Source: Paenibacillus sp. Soil522 (GTDB lineage: Bacteria > Bacillota > Bacilli > Paenibacillales > Paenibacillaceae). From it: DNA of 64,000 bases. The notes beneath the pieces are model-generated. The model ran no database searches. It was given only the letters and a program-made list of their open reading frames with translations, and had not been told where the DNA came from. Made by a program: the position numbers and the translations under genes. Of the stretch, positions 1-9,755 are shown piece after piece. Numbering within the stretch: the first letter of the stretch is position 1; every line of letters begins with the position of its first letter. The stretch covers positions 1 to 64,000 of the forward strand of contig NZ_LMRV01000026.1 in assembly GCF_001428245.1 (NCBI RefSeq), given 5' to 3'.

Positions 1-16
1 GCGTTTTCGTCCAAGA

Positions 17-83
17 AAATTATCCAAAGTCAAGCTCCCGTATTTCGGAGAGCTTTTTTTGCGTAATTGACTTCGGATAATTT
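17..83. repeat. 17-bp inverted repeat enclosing a terminator
   Basis: Arms at 17-33 and 67-83 are complementary at 16 of 17 positions and enclose the terminator hairpin at 33-60. The outer stem could compete with or stack on the inner hairpin. The gene it belongs to lies left of the window, so its role cannot be judged. Confidence 0.5.
33..60 (+). terminator. Intrinsic terminator of a gene left of the window
   Basis: The hairpin AGCTCCCG/CGGAGAGCT has one bulge and is followed by eight T on the plus strand. No plus-strand gene ends inside the window before it, so it probably serves a gene beyond the left edge. Confidence 0.6.
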
Positions 84-101
84 GCTATTCATTATGTATT
101 G

Positions 102-133
102 AAAAAAACCAGCCCCCAATATAGGACTGGTTT
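102..133 (-). terminator. Terminator of the histidine phosphatase gene
   Basis: AACCAG...CTGGTT arms are followed by seven T when read on the minus strand. It lies about 105 bp past the stop codon of the minus-strand phosphatase gene. Confidence 0.65.
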
Positions 134-239
134 AAGTTATCGTATCGTTCCCGTTAGCGTAACAAAACGAGTAAGTAGTCATAACGTCCTTCTCGTTGAT
201 GTCTATTCCGCTTTTGATCCCGAGAGTTCAACAACGCAA

Positions 240-803
240 TCACGAAGTCCTCCAAACTCTAGAAACAGTTTTTAATTCTGTCCCATGAAATGCAAGCCTA
301 TATATATCAGGCATTGATGTCGATTCCCAAAATTCAAACCCATGATCATCGTTAAAGTAATTTAGCATCAGTGTCATTATATCTCCGTGTGTCCCGATTA
401 CAATTTTCTTGTTCAGATATTCACTCAACAGATATTCCATAACTTTAATTGCTCTTTCTTGTGCATCTATACTTGACTCTCCGTCTGGAAAAGAATAACT
501 GCGATCTTTATACAATATATATTTTGCTTCTTGAAAACTCTTATCTGATATCATACCAACCTCTCTCTCTTTTAAATCTTCGAAAATAATAATATCTTTC
601 TTATGTACATCTGCTAATTCTTTAATTGTTTGTATAGCCCTTTCGTAAGGACTTGAAACAAAGACATCAATTTCTTCATTCTCTAATTCTGTTTTGATTT
701 TGATAGCGTCAGAAATTCCTTTTTCGGACAATCCCCTTGTTCTTTCCATTCCCTTAATAAATGGAGATTCAGCATGCCTAACAAAGTAAACGATAGTTTC
801 CAT
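240..803 (-). CDS. Histidine phosphatase superfamily protein
   Basis: 187-aa protein of the phosphoglycerate-mutase-like histidine phosphatase superfamily. The FVRHAES motif near residue 10 carries the catalytic RHA(E) signature, SSPYERAIQT near residue 50 is the usual second block, and GTHGD near residue 140 supplies the second active-site histidine. Family members remove phosphate from small metabolites or phosphoproteins; the substrate cannot be predicted here. ATG start with an AAAGGTG ribosome site upstream. The gene is visibly more AT-rich than the following amidase and roc genes, which suggests separate acquisition. It stands alone, with its own terminator. Confidence 0.85.
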   Translation of the reverse strand: METIVYFVRHAESPFIKGMERTRGLSEKGISDAIKIKTELENEEIDVFVSSPYERAIQTIKELADVHKKDIIIFEDLKEREVGMISDKSFQEAKYILYKDRSYSFPDGESSIDAQERAIKVMEYLLSEYLNKKIVIGTHGDIMTLMLNYFNDDHGFEFWESTSMPDIYRLAFHGTELKTVSRVWRTS

Positions 804-853
804 TTCTTCAGCACCTTTCTAGCAATAGCATCGTAGTGTATGCAATAGCAGCC

Positions 854-2338
854 TTATTTAAAAGCTTGCGGCGGGAATCGATGCTTCGTCGCTTGCTCAT
901 AGCCGTACGCTAGCTTGATTAATGTCGGTTCGCTGAAGGCCGTTCCGATAAAGGTTATGCCCTGCGGTCCTTTGGTCGTATAGCCGCCTGAGGCGATTAT
1001 ACCCCGCTCCGCAAATCCTCCTGGCACCGTAATGACGGGATAGCCTGCTCTAGCGGCAAGATCGTCACCTTCCTCGTTGCCGAGGAACAGCAGCGCATCT
1101 AATCGATGCTCCTCTAAGGCATAATCAATCCCCAGTTTGCCGGCCAGCTCTTTATTTTTTATTTTACTATCGAGATATTCTTGCTCGGTCAGCGTCCCGC
1201 TCGTTTCCTCTGACCAAACCAGCGTGCCTTGCCCATATTTTAAAGCGATATCCGCATGCTCTTCATTATAGGCAATCAGCTCCCGCAAGGAATGAACGGG
1301 AACCGATTCATCAAGCTTCTCCAGATAATCATTAAGATACTTCTTGAATTCATACCGCAAAACATTCCAGTCCCATTCCGTCTGCTCGCATGGAAGCTCG
1401 ACCGGATCAACAATGGTTGCGCCTGCCCGCTTCAAAACCTCAATTGCCTGTTCAATAATGGCAAGCCTGGCTTCATCTAAATCTTTATAATAAAACCGCG
1501 GAACCCCGATACGCGCTTGCTTTAAATAACCGGCATCCAAAAATGGCGTGTAATCCCGGCAGGCATGCTTCACCCCGGATAACGTGACCTCATCACGCTC
1601 ATCCGCTCCCGTTAACGCTCCGAGAAGAATGGCCGCATCCGTCACCGTTCTTGTCATCGGACCGGCAGTATCTTGACTATTCGTAATCGGAATAATGCCG
1701 GCCCGGCTGACTAATCCAATCGTTGGTTTGATTCCGACCAGGCACGTTTGGCTTGCAGGACTAATAATCGAACCGGAGGTTTCCGTTCCGATCGCAGCCG
1801 CCCCTAAATTTGCCGCAACCGCAGCAGCTGATCCAGAGCTTGAGGCGCCTATGAACAGCTCTCCCGGCCCATAAGGATTTAACACAAGTCCTCCTCTTGA
1901 GCTGTAGCCCGCCCACATCGAACCCGACATAAAATTCGCCCACTCCGTCATATTCGCTTTACCGAGTATAATAGCCCCGGCAGAGCGTAATTGCGAAGCA
2001 ACAAACGAATCCGCAGCAGCAAAAGAATTCGCCAATGCCACCGATCCTGCGCTCGTGTGCATATTGTCATGCGTATCGATATTGTCCTTCAGAAAAACTG
2101 GGATGCCGTGCAAGCTCCCCCGGCTTCCTCTCTCGCTTCGTTCCCTGTCTAAAGCCTTAGCGATTTCTGTCGCATCCGGGTTGATTTCCAAAATCGAATG
2201 GATGACTGTATCATACCTGCTGATTCGATCCAGATATAATTTCACTAGCTCTTCTGAGCTCAGCCAACCAGCTTCCATAGCGGATTGCATGCTTGCGAAA
2301 TCCGCTTCTATAACCCACTCTTCCTTATTCGGATTCAT
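854..2338 (-). CDS. Amidase signature family protein
   Basis: 494-aa amidase-signature enzyme, which hydrolyses a carboxamide to acid plus ammonia. The Ser-cisSer-Lys triad is visible: Lys in LKDNIDT near residue 84, the Gly/Ser-rich block GASSSGSAAA near 165-172, and the nucleophile Ser near 190 in GTETSGSII. No signal peptide is seen, so it is probably cytoplasmic. The start ATG follows a GGGGGG ribosome site. The subfamily resembles peptide-amidase-like proteins, but the substrate is not determined. A close paralogue of almost equal length (493 aa) is carried by the transposon-like element at 15145-16626; long blocks agree between the two. Confidence 0.9.
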   Translation of the reverse strand: MNPNKEEWVIEADFASMQSAMEAGWLSSEELVKLYLDRISRYDTVIHSILEINPDATEIAKALDRERSERGSRGSLHGIPVFLKDNIDTHDNMHTSAGSVALANSFAAADSFVASQLRSAGAIILGKANMTEWANFMSGSMWAGYSSRGGLVLNPYGPGELFIGASSSGSAAAVAANLGAAAIGTETSGSIISPASQTCLVGIKPTIGLVSRAGIIPITNSQDTAGPMTRTVTDAAILLGALTGADERDEVTLSGVKHACRDYTPFLDAGYLKQARIGVPRFYYKDLDEARLAIIEQAIEVLKRAGATIVDPVELPCEQTEWDWNVLRYEFKKYLNDYLEKLDESVPVHSLRELIAYNEEHADIALKYGQGTLVWSEETSGTLTEQEYLDSKIKNKELAGKLGIDYALEEHRLDALLFLGNEEGDDLAARAGYPVITVPGGFAERGIIASGGYTTKGPQGITFIGTAFSEPTLIKLAYGYEQATKHRFPPQAFK

Positions 2339-2394
2339 TTGATCAGCCCCCCATTACCCATTGCAGTTCATCATATCCAATTAAAGGATAAATG

Positions 2395-2742
2395 TCATTG
2401 TAATAAACGGTTATAGCCAGTATGCATATTTACTTTTCTCGATAACGAAAAAAGACCTTCCATAAGGTCTTGATTCCATTCGGCTCGTTTATTAAAGTAT
2501 TTGCTCGATAAACCGTAAAATAAATGAGGAAACATAAGATCGGCATATACGATTTGGCATTCTTCTTCGCTTAAAGGATGAGCCTCCCGGTAGGCCCGCA
2601 GCATTAACGAGGCTCTCGAAATGCTCCAGCCATTTTTCTTCATCACTTTATTGAATATTTTCCGAATGTCCCTTGCCGGCAAATCATAGGTTAACGAATC
2701 CATGACAATAACGAATAAGCCATTCTTCGACGCTACAGAAGC
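2395..2742 (-). pseudogene. C-terminal remnant of a CotS-family spore coat protein
   Basis: The frame holds only the last part of a CotS/YutH-like (kinase-fold) spore coat protein. A block reading GLFVIVMDSLTYDLPARD matches the family pattern VIDLDSLTYDLPxRD, followed by the helical C-terminal tail. A start-codon ORF begins at 2703, but homology extends in frame up to the stop of the adjacent glycosyltransferase remnant at 2743, with no room for the N-terminal lobe. I infer a deletion that joined the 3' end of a cotSA-like gene to the 3' third of a cotS-like gene. Confidence 0.65.
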
Positions 2743-3261
2743 TTAAAGCTCTATATTTAACCGCTGCGCAACATGCTGGAATGTATAATTGCTGTCTACG
2801 AGCTGCCTGCCTTTTACCGCCATCGCCGACGCTTCTTTTTTGTTCGTAAGCATGTAATTGATCGCATCGGCAAACGATGACGCGCTTGTATAATCCCGAA
2901 CGATATATCCGTTAACCTTATGGCTTATTACCTCGGCGTTGCCGCCCCGGTCGGTTGTAATAACCGGCACGCCTGCCGCCATCGCTTCATAATGAACGCG
3001 CGCCAAAGGCTCTTGCCATTGAGCGCTGCACACAAATACGTCGGCCATCGAAAAATAATTTTGAATTTCATTTGCCGGAATAAATTTTGTAAATATAACC
3101 CGGTCAAGGTACGGCTCGGCTAATCTAAGCAACCATTTGCCATAACTGTCCACGGCGTTATCGCAAAACCATCTTCCGCCCACAATGACAAGAACGGCTT
3201 CCGGATGCTGCTCAGCACACGGCTCATGGATTGGATGAGCAAATGAGGGCCTTTTTTTTAC
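2743..3261 (-). pseudogene. Truncated, frameshifted CotSA-like glycosyltransferase
   Basis: C-terminal half of a GT4-family glycosyltransferase like spore coat CotSA. Visible blocks are PEAVLVIVGGRWF, then the donor-binding region EPLARVHYEAMAAGVPVITTD, then a terminal helix. The upstream part of the domain (KGPHLLIQSMSRVL) is present in another minus-strand frame, so one base has been lost near 3205. The N-terminal acceptor domain is missing. The apparent start at 3312 lies in antisense to the neighbouring plus-strand CotS remnant and is not real. It sits between two CotS tails, which supports a decayed spore-coat locus. Confidence 0.75.
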
Positions 3262-3273
3262 GCTGAGCCGTAA

Positions 3274-3642
3274 CTCGGAAAAGAAAATTACGGAAAAGGG
3301 AATGCGCTGCAAACGGATGAAGGGGTATACGTTTTGGACCTTGATAATCTGACCTATGATATCCCTTTGCGGGATGTGCGTAAGTTAATTACGAAGCGCA
3401 TGGAAGAGCTGGGCTGGAATCTCGAGGAATTGGAACGTTTAATTAACTGTTACGAAGCTGTTCTGCCGCTCACGCCAGAGCAGAAACAAGTGCTGTATAT
3501 CGATTTGCTATTTCCGTACAAGTATTACGGCTATGCTAAAAACCCATTCAAAAAAGGGGAACCCGGCGAAGTGAAAAAGCTGCTAAAAGGATACCAATTT
3601 GATCTGGAAGCATGCCTGTTCTACAAAAGGTATTGCAACTAA
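3274..3642 (+). pseudogene. C-terminal remnant of a second CotS-family protein
   Basis: The plus-strand frame opens after a stop at 3271-3273 and reads YGKGNALQTDEGVYVLDLDN followed by LTYDIPLRD. This is the HGDYGxGN...VIDLD catalytic-loop and metal-loop region of the CotS/HSK2-like kinase fold, then the family tail. Translation might begin at TTG 3334, but homology starts earlier, so the N-terminal two thirds are missing. Orientation is opposite to the other CotS tail at 2395-2742. Probably non-functional. Confidence 0.65.
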
Positions 3643-3665
3643 ATTAGAAAAAAGAGGTGGTATTC

Positions 3666-3872
3666 ATGAAATTAGAGGAAGAATTCGTAGGCCGGGGCGC
3701 CCAATTTGCCGAACTGCTAAAAATGCTGGCTGATCTGATTGAAGCGGATGCCCTTGTTGTCCGTGGCAAAAAAATTGAACTGCCCGATACAGACATGGAA
3801 TATAAGTACAGCCATAAATCGGATCTCGGCGCCAACAAAGTCACGGTAACGATTGAGTGGCTGGATCGTTAA
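3666..3872 (+). CDS. Amphi-Trp domain-like small protein
   Basis: 68-aa protein. The ATG at 3666 is preferred over the GTG at 3657 because AGAGGTGG lies at correct spacing upstream. The sequence pattern (MKLEEEF start, a helical middle, a charged D-M-E-Y-K-Y strand, terminal TVTIEWLDR) resembles the small amphi-Trp domain family, whose function is unknown. It stands alone after the spore-coat remnants and is followed by a long convergent hairpin. Confidence 0.6.
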   Translation: MKLEEEFVGRGAQFAELLKMLADLIEADALVVRGKKIELPDTDMEYKYSHKSDLGANKVTVTIEWLDR

Positions 3873-3923
3873 GCGCAGTACAAGCTCAAGGCAAGGCAGC
3901 CTCATAATAGCTTAAACCCTGAT

Positions 3924-3992
3924 AGCCCCCTTACGCAAAACAGCGGGATAGTGATCTCTGACGAGAGACTATCCTGCTGAAGGAAGGGGGCC
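3924..3992. terminator. Long bidirectional terminator hairpin
   Basis: Nested inverted repeats: outer AGCCCCCTT/AAGGGGGCC and inner CAGCGGGATAGT/ACTATCCTGCTG. It sits between the convergent amphi-Trp gene and rocA and can serve both. Confidence 0.65.
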
Positions 3993-4005
3993 TTGCTATT
4001 TCCCA

Positions 4006-5553
4006 TTAGAATCTTTCTGATACGACCTTCGCCTGCGTGAAGAGCAGCAAATAGTCGCGTCCGCCGGCTTTCGAATCCGTTCCAGACATATTAAAGCCGC
4101 CGAATGGATGGACGCCTACCAAGGCCCCCGTACACTTGCGGTTAAAATATAGATTGCCTACGTGGAACTGCTCGCGGGCCTGCTCCAATCTGCTGCGGTT
4201 CCGCGATATAACGGCGCCCGTTAAGCCATATTCGGTGTTGTTCGCGATATCGAGCGCCGCATCGAAGTTGGCCGCTTTGATAAACGCTAATACCGGTCCG
4301 AATATTTCTTCCTGGGCGATCCGGGCATACGGAGCGACGTCCTTAATGATCGTCGGTTCAATAAAATAACCGCTGCTGTCTCCAACTCTCCCGCCATGCA
4401 CGATCACGCCTTCACTGCGCCCGACCTCGATATATTTTAATATGCTCACGTAGGCCCGCTCGTCGATGACGGGGCCTACATTGGTAATTTGCTCATTGGC
4501 CATCCCAAGCTTCAGCCTCTTCGTCCGTTCAACAACCTTCTCGATAACCTCGTCATAGATGAGCTCATGCACGACGGCTCGCGAGCAGGCGGAGCATTTC
4601 TGACCCGAATAGCCGAAAGCGGAAGCCGTAATGGCATCGGCAGCCAGATCGAGATCCGCGTCCTCATCGACGATGATCGTATCCTTGCCGCCCATCTCTG
4701 CGATCACGCGTTTTATCCACTTCTGATCCTGCTGGCTCAGCGAGGCCTTCTCGTTAATGCGCAAGCCTACCTCTCTCGAGCCCGTAAAGCAAATAAAGCG
4801 GGTTAACGGATGCTCCACCAAAAAATCCCCCACCTCGCTGCCCGCTCCCGGCAGGAAGTTTACGACACCGTCGGGCAGACCAGCGGCCTCGAGCAGCTCG
4901 ACAAACTTGGCTGCAATGACTGACGTAGGGCTTGCCGGCTTCAGAACGACGGTATTGCCGGCAACAACCGCTGCCATCGTCATGCCCGCCATTATCGCAA
5001 GCGGGAAATTCCATGGCGGAATAATAATGCCTACTCCCAGCGGAATATAGACAAGCTCATTATCCTCGCCGGCTAACGCGACAATCGGTTGACGCTCCGA
5101 GAGCCGTTCCATTTCCCGTCCGTAATACTCCAGAAAATCGATCGCCTCGGCCGTATCTCCGTCAGCCTCGGTCCAGCTTTTGCCCGCTTCGTAAACGAGC
5201 CATGCAGAGAACTCATGCTTGCGCCGCCGCAGCAGCGCCGCAGCCTTATAGAGCACCCTCGCCCTTGCGGACGGCGTCACTTTCTTCCAATCCTCAAAGG
5301 CCGCTGCTGCCGCAAGTATCGCCTTATGCGCCAGCGCGGTATCCGCCTGAGATACGATGCCGACAAGCTGTTTCACATCGGAAGGATTGATCGATTTGCG
5401 TTTTTGGATCGTTTCGATTCGGTCCGGACCAATCTTAAGCATATATTCCTGGCCAAGCTCCTGCTCCACTTTACGCAGCGCCTCTTGAAAATCGTTAATA
5501 TGATCGGTTATCGAAAAATCGGTAAACGGCTCATTCTGGAATGGCTCCCGCAT
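4006..5553 (-). CDS. rocA: 1-pyrroline-5-carboxylate dehydrogenase (L-glutamate gamma-semialdehyde dehydrogenase)
   Basis: 515-aa aldehyde dehydrogenase of the RocA/PruA type, which oxidises glutamate semialdehyde to glutamate with NAD. Family marks: [15 protein letters not shown] (oxyanion Asn), FTGSREVG (cofactor loop), EMGGKD (general base Glu) and [10 protein letters not shown] (catalytic Cys near residue 323). Length is typical. ATG follows GGAGGG. It is the last gene of the rocD-rocF-rocA series, 49 bp after rocF, and completes arginine to ornithine to glutamate semialdehyde to glutamate. Probably co-transcribed from the sigma-54-like promoter ahead of rocD. Confidence 0.95.
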   Translation of the reverse strand: MREPFQNEPFTDFSITDHINDFQEALRKVEQELGQEYMLKIGPDRIETIQKRKSINPSDVKQLVGIVSQADTALAHKAILAAAAAFEDWKKVTPSARARVLYKAAALLRRRKHEFSAWLVYEAGKSWTEADGDTAEAIDFLEYYGREMERLSERQPIVALAGEDNELVYIPLGVGIIIPPWNFPLAIMAGMTMAAVVAGNTVVLKPASPTSVIAAKFVELLEAAGLPDGVVNFLPGAGSEVGDFLVEHPLTRFICFTGSREVGLRINEKASLSQQDQKWIKRVIAEMGGKDTIIVDEDADLDLAADAITASAFGYSGQKCSACSRAVVHELIYDEVIEKVVERTKRLKLGMANEQITNVGPVIDERAYVSILKYIEVGRSEGVIVHGGRVGDSSGYFIEPTIIKDVAPYARIAQEEIFGPVLAFIKAANFDAALDIANNTEYGLTGAVISRNRSRLEQAREQFHVGNLYFNRKCTGALVGVHPFGGFNMSGTDSKAGGRDYLLLFTQAKVVSERF

Positions 5554-5602
5554 AGGCGTATCCCTCCTAACAATTCAAATCGATTCATGACGCTCGTTTC
5601 AC

Positions 5603-6505
5603 TCAAAGGATCTGCTCGCCGAGCAGCGAGCCGATCAGCTCCACGGCAAGTTTTGCCGTCTGGTCGTTTTGGTCGAGGCTTGGGTTTACTTCTACGAATT
5701 CTGCCGATGTGACAAGATCGGATTGATACAGCAGCTCAAGCGCAAGATGCGCTTCCCGGTAGCTGAGGCCTCCTCTGACGGGCGTGCCCGTGCCGGGCGC
5801 CTCGCGCGGGTCCAGGCTGTCGATGTCAAAGCTGACATGGACGCCATCGGTAATTTGCTTGAACCGCCCGATCACTTTCTCCATCACGCGCGCGATGCCG
5901 ATCCGATCGATGTCATGCATCGTATAGCAAGCAATGCCTAATGAGCGGATATACGCCTTCTCGCCGGAATCAAGCGATCTGGCTCCGACAATCGCGACAT
6001 GCTCCGGCTTTATTTTGGGCGAAATGCCCCTAATGCCCGTTAGCAGCGGGATGCCTCTCCCGAGACTGATGCCAAGCGACATCCCGTGGATATTGCCCGA
6101 CGGACTCGTATCCTCCGTATTCAGATCCGAATGGGCATCGAACCAAATGACGCCCAGATTCGCATAATGCTCGGCCAGCCCTGCAATCGTTCCGATCGAA
6201 ATGCTGTGATCTCCGCCCAGCACTAACGGGAATGCGTTCTCCGCAACGATTTCCGATACGCGTTCCGACAGCCGGTTGCTTATCTCGTGCACCTCGGACA
6301 AATTTTTTGCATTAGCCGCCTGAAGCGGCGGCAGCGGCGAGGAAACGCTGACCTCCCCTGCCAGCCGGTATGAAATATTCAGTTCAGCCAGTTTGCGTTC
6401 AAGGTCTGCGGCATGTAATATGTGCGCTGGTCCAAGCTCCGCTCCGGGAGTGCCGGCCCCTTTCCCAAAAGGAACCGAAACGATTGCCACCTGTTGAATG
6501 TTCAT
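5603..6505 (-). CDS. rocF: Arginase
   Basis: 300-aa arginase that hydrolyses L-arginine to ornithine and urea with a binuclear Mn centre. The metal motifs are complete: GGDHSISIG near residues 97-105, WFDAHSDLN near 121-129, and SFDIDSLDP near 225-233. The C-terminal SAEFVEVNP block is also typical. The start ATG overlaps the rocD stop by four bases (ATGA), so translation is probably coupled. It feeds ornithine to RocD. Confidence 0.95.
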   Translation of the reverse strand: MNIQQVAIVSVPFGKGAGTPGAELGPAHILHAADLERKLAELNISYRLAGEVSVSSPLPPLQAANAKNLSEVHEISNRLSERVSEIVAENAFPLVLGGDHSISIGTIAGLAEHYANLGVIWFDAHSDLNTEDTSPSGNIHGMSLGISLGRGIPLLTGIRGISPKIKPEHVAIVGARSLDSGEKAYIRSLGIACYTMHDIDRIGIARVMEKVIGRFKQITDGVHVSFDIDSLDPREAPGTGTPVRGGLSYREAHLALELLYQSDLVTSAEFVEVNPSLDQNDQTAKLAVELIGSLLGEQIL

Positions 6506-7722
6506 AGCCGTCGCTCTCCTGCCAAGCTGCTATTCGCGAAGACAGCTTGAATCTGTTCAAAAGCAAAGTCCAGTTCATCTTCCGTAATGATTAGAGGCGG
6601 CGCTAATCGGATGACATATTCATGTGTTTCCTTGCACAGCAGCCCCAGCTGCATCAGCCTCTCGCAGTAAGCTCTCGCAGGCTTTAACAGCTCAATGGCA
6701 ATAAATAAGCCGCGGCCTCTGATCTCGGCGATATCCGGATGCTTGAGCGCTCTGAGCTTTGTCATAAAATAACGCCCTAGCGTAAGCGAGCGATCCGCCA
6801 GCTTCTCCTCCACGGTAACGTCCAGCGCAGCGATTGCAACGGCACAGCTCAGCGGATTGCCTCCGAACGTAGAGCCGTGCGACCCTGGCTCGAATACATC
6901 CATAATGGCACTATTCGCAGCAATAGCCGATACAGGCATCACGCCTCCGCCAAGTGCCTTTCCCATGACATAAACGTCGGGAATGACATCCTCCCAGTCG
7001 CAAGCGAATCTGCGCCCCGTTCTCCCGAAGCCGGTTTGAATCTCGTCTGCGACGAGCAGCACCTGATGCTCCCCGCACAGCTTAGCCGCACCTGCAAGAA
7101 ACCCGTCCGGCGGAATACGGATGCCTGCTTCGCCTTGGATCGGCTCGAACAGCACCGCAGCGGTATGCGGCTGTATCGCTGCCTTCAATGCATCCAGATC
7201 CCCGTAAGGAACAATCCGAAATCCTGGCGTGAAGGGACCAAAGCCTTGCCGGTAAGCCTCCGTTGAGGAGAAGGAGGTTACCGTCAGCGTCCGTCCGTGA
7301 AAATTGCCTTCGAATACGATGATCTCCGCCTGATTTTCCGGTATATGCTTGACGCTGTAAGCCCAGCGCCGCACTGCCTTTATCGCTGTCTCAACCGCCT
7401 CAGCCCCTGTATTCATGGGAAGAATCCGGTCTTTTCCGGTGTAGGCTGCAAGCTTCTCGCAGAAGGCGCCCAGCACCTCGTTATGAAACGCGCGTGACGT
7501 AATGGTGACCTTATCCGCTTGCTCCTTTAACGCTTCGATAATGCGAGGATGACGATGGCCCTGATTCAAAGCAGAATAAGCGCTTAACATATCCATGTAG
7601 CGCGCGCCTTCCGAATCCTGAACCCACACGCCCTCTGCGCTGCTAATGACAATCGGCAGGGGATGATAATTATGGGCGCCGTATTGTTCTGCTAGCTCTA
7701 TATCCCTCTGTTCCCTGTTCAT
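6502..7722 (-). CDS. rocD: Ornithine aminotransferase
   Basis: 406-aa PLP-dependent class III aminotransferase that converts ornithine plus 2-oxoglutarate to glutamate semialdehyde plus glutamate. Typical blocks are [11 protein letters not shown] (PLP phosphate), [15 protein letters not shown] (Asp for the pyridine N) and MGKALGGG (Schiff-base Lys). Length is typical for RocD. ATG is preceded by AGGTG. First gene of the roc operon here, with an arginase and P5C dehydrogenase downstream. A sigma-54-type promoter lies immediately upstream. Confidence 0.95.
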   Translation of the reverse strand: MNREQRDIELAEQYGAHNYHPLPIVISSAEGVWVQDSEGARYMDMLSAYSALNQGHRHPRIIEALKEQADKVTITSRAFHNEVLGAFCEKLAAYTGKDRILPMNTGAEAVETAIKAVRRWAYSVKHIPENQAEIIVFEGNFHGRTLTVTSFSSTEAYRQGFGPFTPGFRIVPYGDLDALKAAIQPHTAAVLFEPIQGEAGIRIPPDGFLAGAAKLCGEHQVLLVADEIQTGFGRTGRRFACDWEDVIPDVYVMGKALGGGVMPVSAIAANSAIMDVFEPGSHGSTFGGNPLSCAVAIAALDVTVEEKLADRSLTLGRYFMTKLRALKHPDIAEIRGRGLFIAIELLKPARAYCERLMQLGLLCKETHEYVIRLAPPLIITEDELDFAFEQIQAVFANSSLAGERRL

Positions 7723-7755
7723 TACATCACCTGCTCCTTTCCTTTCTGCTTAAAT

Positions 7756-7771
7756 TGCAAATATATAGCCG
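7756..7771 (-). promoter_or_regulatory. Putative sigma-54 (SigL) promoter of rocDFA
   Basis: On the minus strand the bases read CGGCTATATATTTGCA, which fits the -24/-12 pattern (T)GGCAY-N5-TTGCA with GG and GC exactly 11 bases apart. Transcription would start near 7745, leaving a short leader with the rocD ribosome site. In Bacillus subtilis the roc operons use SigL with the activator RocR; no RocR-like gene or clear upstream activating repeat is seen in this window. Confidence 0.6.
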
Positions 7772-7940
7772 TTTTTCAATTTTATGCGGTTAAGGGGTGA
7801 CAAATAACAGCGAGGCTCTGCATAAGGGTAGAATGGAACAATTTCTTGTGTGAAAAACGAATGCTTGCTTTAATAATAGTCGGGGGAATTACAAAATGAA
7901 AGATAAAAAAAAGCGTTTTTTTATTATGCTATTTAGTCAG

Positions 7941-8900
7941 CTAGACAGCTAAAAAACGATTCCAGCCTTTTTCCATGTTATCTTGAACCCACTGCAGGTG
8001 ATTAATGTCCTCATACTGCCGGAACGGGCATTCTACGCATAGAATGAGATCCAAATAAAGATCATAGAGCGCTCTGCGGCCTAGCTGTGTGTGCGTAAGC
8101 GCCGCAGAGCCATAGCCAGCCATAAACGGCGAGGATTGATGAAAGTGGCTAAAATAAAACTCCATCAGCGGATCGCCCCAAAGCGAGCGCTCGAAATCGA
8201 TAATTCCCGTAACCGCTCCATCCTTGATGAACACATTCCCATCCCACAAATCCCAGTGCAAGAGCCGCGGCTCCGTAACCTCATCAAGCACGCCCAGCCT
8301 AAGCGATACCTCGTTCCTGATCGTATCGTAGTCTGCCGGCAGCTTTACGCCTTCCCGCTCTCCGTCGGAAAGCACGCTCAGCAGCAAACGGTGAAAGGCC
8401 TCTCTCCAAGAGAAGCCCGTCTCTTCGCTTGCCGCGTACAGACCAAAGCGCTCTCCGCGAATATCATTCAATTGACGGTTATAGATGCCAAGCTGATAAT
8501 CAATCCGGTAACGCTGCTCCTCGGTCAGACGATCCTTCACTTTATTGTAAGGCTCGCCTTCCAGCATCTCCATAATGAAATACTCGCAATTTACGAGAGA
8601 TTCGGATGCGTCATGGGCATATACGGACGGCACTGGGACGGCGCCGGCTTGCTTCACGAGTCGCAGCACCTCTACCTCCGACTTCATCAGCCCCTGCTCG
8701 TAGCTCATCATCTTCGTAGACAAAGGCGGTGCCGCCTTCACGATGACCGGCCGCCCATCCTCCAGCGTTACTTTATACGCCGCGTTCGCCCAGCCGTCCG
8801 TAAGCTCCATAACAGCAGCTGCCTGTTGGCCAAAAGCTCTTATTGCAATCGCTTTCAATTCAGTTTCGGAAAGCTTTCGCTTTATTCCGTTTTCCATCAT
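7941..8900 (-). CDS. Aminoglycoside phosphotransferase-family (APH) protein
   Basis: About 319-aa kinase-fold small-molecule phosphotransferase. Markers: nucleotide Lys in RPVIVKAAPP, catalytic loop LLHWDLWDGNVF (HxDxxxxN) and metal loop GIIDFERSLWGDP. The longer frame to 8984 has no ribosome site; GGGAG lies at good spacing before the ATG at 8900. The substrate is unknown, since many such proteins act on sugars, choline or amino alcohols rather than antibiotics. It stands alone upstream of the roc operon, with an A/T-rich hairpin after its stop. Confidence 0.8.
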   Translation of the reverse strand: MMENGIKRKLSETELKAIAIRAFGQQAAAVMELTDGWANAAYKVTLEDGRPVIVKAAPPLSTKMMSYEQGLMKSEVEVLRLVKQAGAVPVPSVYAHDASESLVNCEYFIMEMLEGEPYNKVKDRLTEEQRYRIDYQLGIYNRQLNDIRGERFGLYAASEETGFSWREAFHRLLLSVLSDGEREGVKLPADYDTIRNEVSLRLGVLDEVTEPRLLHWDLWDGNVFIKDGAVTGIIDFERSLWGDPLMEFYFSHFHQSSPFMAGYGSAALTHTQLGRRALYDLYLDLILCVECPFRQYEDINHLQWVQDNMEKGWNRFLAV

Positions 8901-9021
8901 ACTCATCTCCCTGAGTGGTTTTGCAGCTTCGCAGCTAGGTGAATGGGCTGACGGCTGCGGCAGAAGACTTGTATTGCAATGCATTTGTGCAAAAGCTCTC
9001 AGCCCTCCCCCTGCCGGGCCG

Positions 9022-9312
9022 AGCGCTGATATAGAGAAAGTTTCTTTCTCTATATTCCTCAGCTCCCCCTCAAGCCCGCTACCGAGCGGCCTCCGGCGAA
9101 ATAGCGCAACTTTCTTGCTCTATTTTCGCGAAATGCAGCAAAAACGCTGATATAGAGAAGGTTTCTTTCTCTATATTCCGTTGCTTCCCATCAATCGCCC
9201 GATTCCGAGCGGCTTCCTGCGAAATAGCGAAATTTTTTTTCTCTATTTTCGCGAAACGCAGCAAAAACGCTAATATAGAGAAAGTTTCTTTCTCTATATT
9301 CCTCAGCTCCCA
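9022..9312. repeat. Tandem hairpin array, about 122-bp period
   Basis: Three near-perfect 12-bp palindromes ATATAGAGAAAG-TTT-CTTTCTCTATAT lie at 9029-9055, 9150-9176 and 9273-9299. They alternate with a second hairpin (AAATAGCGCAA...TTGCTCTATTT, about 9097-9125 and 9220-9248). It fills most of the 8901-9351 intergenic stretch upstream of the APH gene. A 61-codon open frame through the array is a by-product of the repeat. Confidence 0.85.
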
Positions 9313-9351
9313 GCTAGCCAGCCATCCATACGTCCGTCAGCTAGGCGTTTT

Positions 9352-9648
9352 TTATTCCCCGGACTGTTCGAAATGCTCCTGACAGAATGCAAGCACCATC
9401 TTCTCTTCGTCCTCTTCGAGCTCAAAGTCGATATACTTATTCGAGGAGGTCATCAAAAACTCATACTTCGCGATACGGGCTGCATCCTCTTCAATCACAT
9501 AAATCACTCGAAGCGTTACGCCCTCTTCATGATATAGCTCATCATCCTCTGCAACATCCAGATCGAGTATGAATTCGTATCTCTTCCCTGTCAAAATGCC
9601 AAACGGATCCTTCATTAATTCAGCGCTGTATTCGGCAATCGTAAACAT
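9352..9648 (-). CDS. DUF6509-like small acidic protein
   Basis: 98-aa acidic protein. The start at 9648 is chosen because GAAGGAG lies just upstream; the longer frame to 9708 runs back through the terminator of ppaC. The N-terminal block MFTIAEYSAEL...DPFGILTGKRYEF and the acidic tail resemble a small Bacillales family annotated as DUF6509; function unknown. A TATAAT -10 element lies at about 9669-9674 (minus strand). Confidence 0.6.
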   Translation of the reverse strand: MFTIAEYSAELMKDPFGILTGKRYEFILDLDVAEDDELYHEEGVTLRVIYVIEEDAARIAKYEFLMTSSNKYIDFELEEDEEKMVLAFCQEHFEQSGE

Positions 9649-9686
9649 GTTATCCGCTCCTTCTCTTCTATTATAGCAAAACAAAA

Positions 9687-9722
9687 GCAGCCTGAAACTT
9701 GTTAACAAGCTCCAGACTGCTA
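9687..9722 (-). terminator. Terminator of ppaC
   Basis: Two 18-base arms (AGCAGTCTGGAGCTTGTT and its imperfect complement) are followed on the minus strand by a T-rich tract. It lies 33 bp beyond the ppaC stop. Confidence 0.75.
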
Positions 9723-9755
9723 TTTTTTGATGAACGGCAGCGGCCGTTCAGCTTC

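Noticed and set aside
7898..7935. A/T-rich palindrome as a strong terminator
   Set aside because: Arms are nearly all A and T with one GC step; too weak to call with confidence.
9079..9264. 61-codon minus-strand ORF
   Set aside because: Made entirely of the tandem hairpin repeat; no ribosome site and no domain.
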